NCBI GenBank assembly: GCA_964605775.1
Contig: CAZSDU010000005.1
Coordinates: forward strand, 70,700 to 134,699
Origin: CAZSDU01 sp964605775
GTDB lineage: Bacteria > Bacteroidota > Bacteroidia > Bacteroidales > FEN-979
Reading direction: 5' to 3'
Length of the DNA: 64,000 nt
The notes under the pieces were generated by a model. It searched no databases and was not told the origin of the DNA. It was given only the letters and a program-made list of their open reading frames with translations. Positions 27,956-35,375 of the stretch are shown in pieces. Position numbers and translations under genes: made by a program. The number at the start of each line of letters is the position of its first letter. The first letter of the stretch is position 1.

Positions 27956-28435
27956 ATGTTTTCAAACATTCTCGACATTATCAGGATCCTGATCGTTTGC
28001 GTTGCTTTCTTTTTCGGCTACCAGATCGGGTCTTACAACGGGTACGATCCTCAGGCCCAGTTGCATTTCATGATTCCCCTCATCATCATTGCAATTGCCG
28101 GGATTTCCGGGCTGGAAGGATTGCTGGCCGGAAAAAAAGCGGCAAAAGCAAAGGGCTATGAATCAGATGGCAATTACCAGCGGCAATCGGCTATCGGGAT
28201 GCTGTCGTATACCGCTGTTTCCATTGTGGTATATTTCTGCAAATGGGGCATTGCGGCAGAGTTGACCATCTTTTTCGCCTTTATTTTTTTCTTCTTTTTC
28301 TCTGCAATCAACCATGCCGTGGATGCCATCCGGAGGAAGAACTACAAATGGCAGAACATCAACCGTCCCTTCCTTGTCCTGTTACTGATCGCGGGGATGA
28401 TCTACCCGGTGATCAAGGCCTTGGGGGAATTATAA
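27956..28435 (+). CDS. Unrecognised four-helix membrane protein
   Basis: A 159-residue protein that I cannot assign to a family. Four hydrophobic segments (about 8-25, 38-60, 78-114 and 136-155) alternate with short charged loops; KKAAKAKGYESDGNYQRQS and RRKNYKWQN are the main ones. No signal peptide and no known catalytic motif. It starts 74 nt from the divergent cysS gene and ends near the stop of the beta-lactamase-like gene. Probably an inner-membrane protein of unknown role. Confidence 0.75.
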   Translation: MFSNILDIIRILIVCVAFFFGYQIGSYNGYDPQAQLHFMIPLIIIAIAGISGLEGLLAGKKAAKAKGYESDGNYQRQSAIGMLSYTAVSIVVYFCKWGIAAELTIFFAFIFFFFFSAINHAVDAIRRKNYKWQNINRPFLVLLLIAGMIYPVIKALGEL

Positions 28436-28472
28436 AAAGTGAAAAAACAAATGGGTATAATACCGGAATCAA

Positions 28473-30143
28473 CTAGTTAATTCTTTTTGCCTTATGGTCA
28501 CCGTTCTGATGGAGGATGAGCGCATTCACTTTCCCGTCTTCTCCCCTGATGAACTCCACACTGGCATCGACTACCTTCAGGAAAAACAGGTTTCCCTTTT
28601 CAGCAAAAAGCTCAAATTTTGGCTGACCGCTGGCCTGAGTCATCAATTTCCCCTCTTCGACAGTCATGGTCAGGGTAAATCCCGGAACCAGCTCATAGAC
28701 ACCAGCATATTGCTGAAGGATCGCTGCATCCAACTTCATCTCAGGGCGCGCCTGAACCATTTTATCTGTACGTTTCCATTCTGATGTTTCGGAACCTAGG
28801 CGGCGGAATATCAGACTCTTTACTTTGCCACTGTTATCTGCCTGGAATTCATAGGAAGCCATATCATCAGAAAAAATAAATTTATGCTGTCCGACCGCTT
28901 TCAACTCAAACAATCCTCCTCCAGTCCGCTGAGACCAAAGTTTTCCATCCGAATAGGTAATTTTTCTTTGCAATCCTCCTCCGTCTTCATAAATCCCGGT
29001 ATAAGAACTAAGGCTTATGCTGTCAAGGGTAATGGTAGTGTATTCGGGGAATTTTCCAATGGTCATTGCGGCCATTTTTAATGTTGCATTATCCGGCGAC
29101 TGGTTTTCGCAGTTTGAAAAAACAGCCACAAAGACTTCTTCATCGGGGATCCACAATCCGAGGGTTAGAAAACCATTGATGCCTCCCCCGTGAAGGATCA
29201 CTTTGCTGCCATCGATCTCTCCCATCATCCAGCCATAACCATAATTGGTTGGCTTGCCATCGGAAGTTTTACAGGGTATAAATGCTTTCTCCAGATTTTC
29301 TCTTTTGATGATCTTCCCGGAGCGAATGCCAAGGGTCCACTTGTACAGATCTTCAACCGTTGAAATGAGAGAACCCGCGGCATAAGGCTGGGTCATGCTC
29401 AGGTATTCGGCATTTTCGAAACCTTGGTCTCCTTTTGCATAACCCTTAATGCGGTCCCTGATCACCAAATGGGTTGAATCGTAACTGCTATGGTTCAGCT
29501 CAAGGGGTAAAAAAATCTTTTCCCGGAGATATTGGGGATAGGTCATGCCTGACGCCACTTCAATGATCTTTCCCAGCAGGATATAACCCGAATTGCTGTA
29601 GCTCCATTTTGTGCCGGGTTCGAAATCCATGGGCTGGTCTTTAAAAAATCTGATCAGGGAGTCTATGGAAAAATCCTTTTTCCGTATCTCTGATGTCCAT
29701 TCCTTCATACTGGTATAACTGTGTATTCCTGAAGTATGGGTCAGGAGATGTTCGATGGTGATGGTATAGCCATGCACTGGATAATCGGGGAGGTATTTCG
29801 TAATGGGATCTTTCAGGGAAAGTTTACCGGATTCTTCGAGTTGAAGGATGGCCACAGCGGTAAATTGCTTGGTGATGGATCCTATCCGGAAGACCATTTC
29901 CGGGCGCATATCGACATTGAGCTCGAGATCAGCTTTACCGAAAGCTTTATGGTAAATCACCTTCCCTTTGACGGCAACAATTGCTGCACATCCCGGTCCG
30001 TCTGGTTGAAAGGCATCCGACAACACACGGTCAAACCTGTTGGTGAGCTGTTCAGGCGACAAGCTGGCATGCTGGGCCTGCAACGGACGAAACATCGCCA
30101 GTGTCATGACCAGCGGAAGAATAAAGAAAATACGATGGATCAT
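28473..30143 (-). CDS. Class C beta-lactamase-like serine hydrolase, exported
   Basis: A 556-residue protein with a signal peptide (FFILPLVMTLAMFRPLQAQ). Residues about 35-365 form a beta-lactamase/transpeptidase-like fold. The catalytic motifs are present: SITK at 89-92 (Ser89 nucleophile), YSN at 182-184, and HGGG further on in place of the KTG motif. The C-terminal about 180 residues form an extra beta-rich domain with repeats of the Y-x-G-x-Y-E type (LSSYTGIYEDGG, LQQYAGVYELVPG). This architecture is typical of Bacteroidota serine hydrolases acting on D-amino-acid peptides or esters; true beta-lactam resistance is not implied. Confidence 0.9.
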   Translation of the reverse strand: MIHRIFFILPLVMTLAMFRPLQAQHASLSPEQLTNRFDRVLSDAFQPDGPGCAAIVAVKGKVIYHKAFGKADLELNVDMRPEMVFRIGSITKQFTAVAILQLEESGKLSLKDPITKYLPDYPVHGYTITIEHLLTHTSGIHSYTSMKEWTSEIRKKDFSIDSLIRFFKDQPMDFEPGTKWSYSNSGYILLGKIIEVASGMTYPQYLREKIFLPLELNHSSYDSTHLVIRDRIKGYAKGDQGFENAEYLSMTQPYAAGSLISTVEDLYKWTLGIRSGKIIKRENLEKAFIPCKTSDGKPTNYGYGWMMGEIDGSKVILHGGGINGFLTLGLWIPDEEVFVAVFSNCENQSPDNATLKMAAMTIGKFPEYTTITLDSISLSSYTGIYEDGGGLQRKITYSDGKLWSQRTGGGLFELKAVGQHKFIFSDDMASYEFQADNSGKVKSLIFRRLGSETSEWKRTDKMVQARPEMKLDAAILQQYAGVYELVPGFTLTMTVEEGKLMTQASGQPKFELFAEKGNLFFLKVVDASVEFIRGEDGKVNALILHQNGDHKAKRIN

Positions 30144-30205
30144 TGGTGTGGGTTTTTATGTGACTATTTAGACGGCAACATGCTGTAAGGGTTACGTCAT
30201 TTTAA

Positions 30206-30232
30206 TTGGTGATTGGTTTTTTTCTACTTTTG
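30206..30232 (+). promoter_or_regulatory. tdh promoter
   Basis: TTG at 30206-30208 and TACTTTTG at 30225-30232 with the TTG-to-TA distance of 19 nt; an exact -7 match 24 nt before the start codon. Confidence 0.6.
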
Positions 30233-30255
30233 CGTGAACTTTTTAACATGTAAAG

Positions 30256-31215
30256 ATGGAAAAAATACTGGTCATTGGTTGTTCTGGGCAAATCGGCTCG
30301 GAACTGACACTCGAATTACGAAGATTATACGGTGCTGCCAACGTGATTGCCACCGACATCCGCCCCGCTCTTCCCGAATTGGCCAGGTCTGGCCCTTTTG
30401 AGATCCTCGATGTCTTGGATGCATCCAAACTCCAACTCATTCTGGAGCATGAAAAAATCACTCAGATTTACCACCTGGCTGCCATCCTTTCAGGAAATGC
30501 CGAAAAACGCCCCCTGGCTTCCTGGGACATTAACATGCGCAGCCTGATGAATGTACTGGAACTGGCCCGAGAACTGAAGCTGAAGAAAATCTTCTGGCCC
30601 AGTTCCATTGCGGTATTCGGACCCTCCACTCCCCGTCTGGACACTCCGCAATTCACAATTATGGAGCCCAATACGGTTTACGGTATCAGTAAACTGGCGG
30701 GCGAACGCTGGATAGAGTATTACTTCAACAAATATGGCGTGGATACCCGTAGCCTTCGCTACCCCGGACTCATCAGTTATAAAACTGAAGCCGGCGGCGG
30801 TACGACCGATTATGCCGTGGAGATTTTCTATGAAGCCATCAAACACAAGAAATATGAATGTTTCCTTGGTCCGGATTCAGCCTTACCCATGATGTTCATG
30901 CCCGACGCCATCAAAGCCACCATTGATGTCATGGAAGCAGATGCTTCAAAACTCTCTCTGCGTTCAAGCTATAACGTAGCCGGTATCTCCTTCACCCCGA
31001 AAATTCTGGCCGAAGAGATCAAAAAACATATTCCTGAATTCGAAATCACCTACAAACCCGATTTCCGTCAGACTATCGCCGATTCCTGGCCTGCCCGTAT
31101 CAATGATGAAGTGGCCAAGAAAGATTGGGGACTGCAATACGCTTACGATCTGTCACGAATGACAGAGGTGATGCTGGAAGAGGTCGGAAAAAAGCTTTTA
31201 TCTCCGGCTCCTTGA
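30256..31215 (+). CDS. tdh: L-threonine 3-dehydrogenase, SDR/epimerase type
   Basis: A 319-residue NAD-dependent enzyme of the extended SDR family. GCSGQIGSE (residues 8-16) is the Rossmann nucleotide loop; PSSIAVFGPSTP and the catalytic YGISK pair follow, then GTTDYAVEIFYEA, which is diagnostic of the SDR-type threonine dehydrogenase. It oxidises threonine to 2-amino-3-oxobutyrate, which the Kbl enzyme at 53727-54923 would split with CoA to glycine and acetyl-CoA. Unlike in many bacteria, tdh and kbl are not adjacent here. An overlap of 18 nt with the convergent lipoprotein gene is seen at its 3' end. Confidence 0.93.
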   Translation: MEKILVIGCSGQIGSELTLELRRLYGAANVIATDIRPALPELARSGPFEILDVLDASKLQLILEHEKITQIYHLAAILSGNAEKRPLASWDINMRSLMNVLELARELKLKKIFWPSSIAVFGPSTPRLDTPQFTIMEPNTVYGISKLAGERWIEYYFNKYGVDTRSLRYPGLISYKTEAGGGTTDYAVEIFYEAIKHKKYECFLGPDSALPMMFMPDAIKATIDVMEADASKLSLRSSYNVAGISFTPKILAEEIKKHIPEFEITYKPDFRQTIADSWPARINDEVAKKDWGLQYAYDLSRMTEVMLEEVGKKLLSPAP

Positions 31216-31506
31216 CGCCCCGTGTCCGCCGAGAAAACCCCAGCCTCCGCTACCCAGAACAAACCCAAAGGCATACCAGATCCCGTTGTTATTCGGGGCA
31301 AACACCGTGATGTCATCGCGGAAAAGCATCAGGATAAGGTCGATGGGGGCAATGATTCCATGCAACAAACCTCCCCAGAAGCCGTAAGTATGCCCTTTCA
31401 GACATTCGGTGACCACTTCCTTGTTGGCGCAACCGGATAAGAGTAAGAGAAGGGTAAAAATTATGATTAACGAAAAAATTCCACTTAAGGATAAGTTCTT
31501 TTTCAT
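31198..31506 (-). CDS. Small lipoprotein of unknown function
   Basis: A 102-residue protein with a long signal peptide and lipobox (LLLLSGC, Cys about 26). The mature part has a conserved-looking VVTECLKGHTYGFWGGLLHGIIAPID stretch, then a hydrophobic Gly-rich segment near the end (AFGFVLGSGGWGFLGG) and a basic tail. It resembles small lipoproteins common in Bacteroidota but has no known function. Its 3' end overlaps tdh by 18 nt tail to tail. A separate promoter lies just upstream. Confidence 0.72.
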   Translation of the reverse strand: MKKNLSLSGIFSLIIIFTLLLLLSGCANKEVVTECLKGHTYGFWGGLLHGIIAPIDLILMLFRDDITVFAPNNNGIWYAFGFVLGSGGWGFLGGHGASRSRR

Positions 31507-31525
31507 AAGATATTCAGATTTTTTT

Positions 31526-31533
31526 CAAAGTTA
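31526..31533 (-). promoter_or_regulatory. Promoter -7 element of the small lipoprotein
   Basis: TAACTTTG on the minus strand, an exact TAnnTTTG match about 20 nt from the start codon. Confidence 0.5.
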
Positions 31534-31577
31534 TAAAAAGCTTTCTGACTATATGTACGCATTTCGGAATTACCGAA

Positions 31578-32270
31578 TTATTCTTTGATAATGAGTGTTC
31601 TCCTCACTTTTTTATCCCCCACATACCAGTAAAATCTTCCTGGACGGAAGTTTCTAGCCTCCACTTTGTATTCACTGATTCCCGGCCTGATTCCTCTCCA
31701 CCATGCCAGCTTATGACCGGCTTCGGAAATAATATAAAAATTAGTGAAGGTGTCGTTTTGCATCTTCCAACGGAAAATCAATTCTTCTCCCCTGCTCACC
31801 ACCAAACTGTCGGCGGGACTCAACAGCTCTACAGGCAGAGGAACAGCCATGGTCTTTTCAGGTTGAACCCGTGTTTCTGGCTTTTGCCGAATTACCATTT
31901 CCCGGCTCGTGTCTGTTGCAGGAGAATCCTTTACCCTTACTTCTTTTCCGTTGCCATTATTTGTCCGGAAAAGAAAAACCATGGCAAGTCCTGCAAAAAC
32001 TAAGAGAAGGGCAGCCCAAACAAAATATGCAATGTTGGGATGCCCTTTTTTTCTCCCGGAATTTTGTTCAGGAGAATCCGTTATGGATATGGTAATTTCA
32101 TCTTCGCCTTCCGCATGAAAAATGGAAGGAAATGATTGTCTGAGTCTAAATTTTCTGGCCAGCTCCCGGTCGTCTTCCAATTCGTATTCAAAATCACGCA
32201 TTTCGGCAGGAGTCATCCTGCCATTCAGGTAACTTTCGATTCTTTCGAGGTTGGAATTTTTTTGACTCAT
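31578..32270 (-). CDS. Anti-sigma-factor-like single-pass membrane protein
   Basis: A 230-residue protein. The cytoplasmic N-terminus (ERIESYLNGRMTPAEMRDFE, then ELARKFRLRQSF) resembles the helical anti-sigma domain of Bacteroidota proteins that hold ECF sigma factors, but no zinc-binding HxxxCxxC is present. One TM helix (about 81-101) leads to a periplasmic domain with a beta-sandwich feel (SPADSLVVSRGEELIFRW). No sigma factor gene lies nearby. It starts 14 nt after the stop of the T9SS BNR-repeat protein, so it may instead sense or regulate that protein. Identity as an anti-sigma factor is therefore tentative. Confidence 0.68.
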   Translation of the reverse strand: MSQKNSNLERIESYLNGRMTPAEMRDFEYELEDDRELARKFRLRQSFPSIFHAEGEDEITISITDSPEQNSGRKKGHPNIAYFVWAALLLVFAGLAMVFLFRTNNGNGKEVRVKDSPATDTSREMVIRQKPETRVQPEKTMAVPLPVELLSPADSLVVSRGEELIFRWKMQNDTFTNFYIISEAGHKLAWWRGIRPGISEYKVEARNFRPGRFYWYVGDKKVRRTLIIKE

Positions 32271-32284
32271 TATCTGGAATAATT

Positions 32285-35200
32285 TTATTCCTTCATGATC
32301 CTGATCATTGTCTGTTCACTGCCTTTCGTCAGCCTGACCAGGTAAGCCCCTGAAACCAGGCCGGGGGTATGTATGATGGTTTTCTCTGAAAAACTTCCTT
32401 TGATAACGGTCTGCCCCAGGGTGTTCATAATCTCAAATGCAATCTCTTCCTGCAAACCGATTGTTTCAATGACCAGTTCATTCCTGAAAGGATTAGGATA
32501 AATGCTGACCGTTGTGATACTTCCGGTGGGATCAATCCCGACATTGGTCACATAGATGATGTTGGATGGAGGTGAACTGCATCCGTTCAGGGTAACAATG
32601 TCGTAATAATTTCCATTGGCTGAGACGGTATAAGTCGGATTGATGGCTCCGTTAATGAGTCCATCCTGATTATACCACTGGTTGCCATAAGGGCTGTTGG
32701 ATACCAAAATATAGTTGTTGATCGTAATCACCGGGGCAGGAGGTGTTTCGGGCTGGGGATTGATCACAACGGCGGATGAGGGTTGGGATTCACATCCCGT
32801 ATTCCCGTCAATGACTGTAAAATAATAAGTTCCGGGCATCAATCCGGAGATGGTGGTAGAAGTCCCTGTTCCGCTAATCCCTCCGGGATTGATAGTCCAG
32901 GTTCCGGTGGAAGGTAATCCGGATAAATCCACACTTCCGGTTGCCAGGGTACAGGTGGGCTGGGTTATGGTTCCTACCACAGGGGGAGAAGGAGGTGTAC
33001 AGGAGGAATACACCGGTGTCTCCCAAAGTCCTCTTCCGTAAGTGGCTGCCCTCAACATACTGTTCTGGGGATTCGAATGATAATAAATTTCTATTTCCCC
33101 GATTTTGACATTGGGCAATCCGGTATTATAGGCAAGCCAGGGATCACTTCCCTTTTTGAAAAAAACGCCCAATTCCGTGCCGACATATAATTGCTCTTCT
33201 GAAGTCGATTGTTTATTCTGAACGATGGAGTAGGCTGGAATGGAAGGCAGACCATTGGAAATATTGGTCCAGGAAGTTCCGCTATTGTCAGATTGAAATA
33301 CTTTATTGGCATTATACCCGCTCATGGTCACCCAAAGCTTGGCGTCATCATTATTTTTGACTGCAATGCTGGTGATATTGCCTGTCGCAATGGGCAAGCT
33401 TCCGGTGATTTCGGTCCAGGAAGTGCCTCCATTGGTTGTTTTCCATATTTTAGTAGGGGAAGCTACATAAAGCACCTGGGTATTCGAAGGTGCAATGGCC
33501 ATGGAACGGATCTTGTCGGAAGTACTCATGGTGGAAATCTGTGTCCAGCTGTTTCCCCGGTTGATGGTTTTCCAGACATCGGCATATCCGGCATACAGGG
33601 TCTGTGGATCATTGGGATCAATGATATAGGGGGTTACCCAGGCTCCGTTGCCTGCTCCCGAAGGTTCTATCGCGGTAACGCTAAACCAATGGTTGGTGGT
33701 GCGGTCTATTTGTCCGTAAACATAGGTACCGTACTGTATGTTGGCATCGGTATAATCGATCAGGCATTCCATGCCATCGCCGCCTTTGACATCGGCCCAG
33801 CTTCCTCCAGAATGCAGTTTAGTGCCATTGTCCTGCAAACCGGTGATGGTTTCATTGGATACGGATTGGGCAATCCCCAGTTTATACATCTGGCTGATGA
33901 CCATGCCATTGGTTTTGTCTATCCAGTTTGTGCCATTATCATTTGAAAAATAAATGCCCCCGTCGTTACATTCGAATAAGTCCCCGTTACCACGATATTC
34001 CAGTTTGTGCTTATCGGCGTGTACGGCGGGGACTCCATCGCCCCACCAATGATTAACGATTGCCCAGGAGGTTCCGCCATTGGTAGAACGCCAGGTATTC
34101 ACTCCGCCAACCAGCAGGGTATTGGCATTAGCGGGAGCAACGGCAAGTGACAAATCGTACCATCCCTGTCCCCCGGAATCCATACCATTGGAATTCCAGC
34201 CGAGCAGATTCAGGGTAGATCCGCTAAAGACCTGGGAAAAGGAAGCTCCGCTGTTGATGGATTGAAAAATACCATAAAGTCCGCTGGAAGAATTGACGGC
34301 AAGGGCATAAACCCATGAAGCCTGATGGGAGGATACGGCCAGTTCTATCCTGAAAGCGTTAGAATTATTGAAAGCCTGTGTCCAGCTTGATCCTCCGTTG
34401 GCTGAAACATAAATTGTACCGCTGGTTGTAGATCCATACAGTATATTGAAATCCCCGGGCTTATATTCCATATCGATAAAATTGGTGGTTGTAAGCAGGG
34501 TGTTCCATGTTGAACCACCATTGGTCGTTTTTAAAACGCCGTTGGTCGTTGCCGCAATTAAAATCTGGTTATTGTTTGGATCCAGCAGTATGCGGTTGAC
34601 CATTTTATTATCCGCCAGGGTATAGCTAATTCCGGTAGGATTCCAGGTCGAACCTCCGTCGGTGGATTTAAGGACGCCTATGCTACGGTTATCCCAATGG
34701 TCTTTATCTCCGGTAGCGATGTAGATCGTATTGGAAGTGAGGTAATCTGTCGGGATGACAATATCGCTGACGGCCAGGGCATCGAGGTTGTTTGTCAGGC
34801 AGGTCCAGTTGGAGCCGTTATCTGTGGTGACCCATATTCCTCCGGAGGCAGTGCCGACCCAATAAGTATTATTGTTCGATGGATGAAAGGCGATACAGTT
34901 AATTCGGCCGATACCGGCATACCCTCCGGCGGAGCTATTGCTTCCCAGGCAGGTCCAGTTAGCCGTTGACGGTGATTTCACAGAGGAATGAGTAAGCAGG
35001 AATTCTGTATCCATCTCCCGGGCTGATTTTTCAGGAAATTTACCAGTTTCAGGATTGATCTGGGATTCCTTTTCATATTCCCAGCGTTTGAACTGTTTCC
35101 ATCCGGGAGCTTTTTTCCTGATTCCGTTTTCAACATAATATCCCTTGTCGACATGATAAGGCGCCCAATATTCGTTAAACGCTTTCTGATAATCATAGAA

Positions 35201-35308
35201 AGTCAGGCTTTCTTTAGGACTGCCCTGTGGTAAGAAGCTTGTCCAAGGTTGTGAAAACGTCAGGGGGGTCATGAGCAATGACAGCAATAATAAATACAAA
35301 TTTTTCAT
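32285..35308 (-). CDS. Secreted BNR/VPS10-type propeller protein with T9SS tail
   Basis: A 1007-residue surface protein; ATG 35308 is chosen because a good signal peptide follows (YLLLLSLLMTPLTFSQ). Residues about 100-770 hold a series of sialidase-like BNR units, each with the S-x-D-x-G-x-x-W motif (STDGGSTW, TTNGGSTW, SANGGSSW, TINRGNSW, SDNSGTSW). This suggests two seven-bladed propellers as in VPS10 and xyloglucanase-like proteins. No catalytic pair is recognisable, so it may bind rather than cut. A PKD/SprB-like segment and a T9SS type A sorting domain (VSIYPNPFRNELVI) close the protein. It is transcribed with the downstream anti-sigma-like gene. Confidence 0.9.
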   Translation of the reverse strand: MKNLYLLLLSLLMTPLTFSQPWTSFLPQGSPKESLTFYDYQKAFNEYWAPYHVDKGYYVENGIRKKAPGWKQFKRWEYEKESQINPETGKFPEKSAREMDTEFLLTHSSVKSPSTANWTCLGSNSSAGGYAGIGRINCIAFHPSNNNTYWVGTASGGIWVTTDNGSNWTCLTNNLDALAVSDIVIPTDYLTSNTIYIATGDKDHWDNRSIGVLKSTDGGSTWNPTGISYTLADNKMVNRILLDPNNNQILIAATTNGVLKTTNGGSTWNTLLTTTNFIDMEYKPGDFNILYGSTTSGTIYVSANGGSSWTQAFNNSNAFRIELAVSSHQASWVYALAVNSSSGLYGIFQSINSGASFSQVFSGSTLNLLGWNSNGMDSGGQGWYDLSLAVAPANANTLLVGGVNTWRSTNGGTSWAIVNHWWGDGVPAVHADKHKLEYRGNGDLFECNDGGIYFSNDNGTNWIDKTNGMVISQMYKLGIAQSVSNETITGLQDNGTKLHSGGSWADVKGGDGMECLIDYTDANIQYGTYVYGQIDRTTNHWFSVTAIEPSGAGNGAWVTPYIIDPNDPQTLYAGYADVWKTINRGNSWTQISTMSTSDKIRSMAIAPSNTQVLYVASPTKIWKTTNGGTSWTEITGSLPIATGNITSIAVKNNDDAKLWVTMSGYNANKVFQSDNSGTSWTNISNGLPSIPAYSIVQNKQSTSEEQLYVGTELGVFFKKGSDPWLAYNTGLPNVKIGEIEIYYHSNPQNSMLRAATYGRGLWETPVYSSCTPPSPPVVGTITQPTCTLATGSVDLSGLPSTGTWTINPGGISGTGTSTTISGLMPGTYYFTVIDGNTGCESQPSSAVVINPQPETPPAPVITINNYILVSNSPYGNQWYNQDGLINGAINPTYTVSANGNYYDIVTLNGCSSPPSNIIYVTNVGIDPTGSITTVSIYPNPFRNELVIETIGLQEEIAFEIMNTLGQTVIKGSFSEKTIIHTPGLVSGAYLVRLTKGSEQTMIRIMKE

Positions 35309-35375
35309 GGCTGGCGGGGTTATTTTCATCATAATAAACAAGTAAATATACGAAAAAACCAAGAAAAAGATTGTT

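Noticed and set aside
28473..30143. Antibiotic resistance gene
   Set aside because: The fold is beta-lactamase-like, but the HGGG motif and the extra C-terminal domain point to a general serine hydrolase, not a resistance enzyme.
33209..33946. Open frame of 245 aa on the plus strand
   Set aside because: Shadow of the BNR-repeat protein on the minus strand; periodic composition comes from the repeats.
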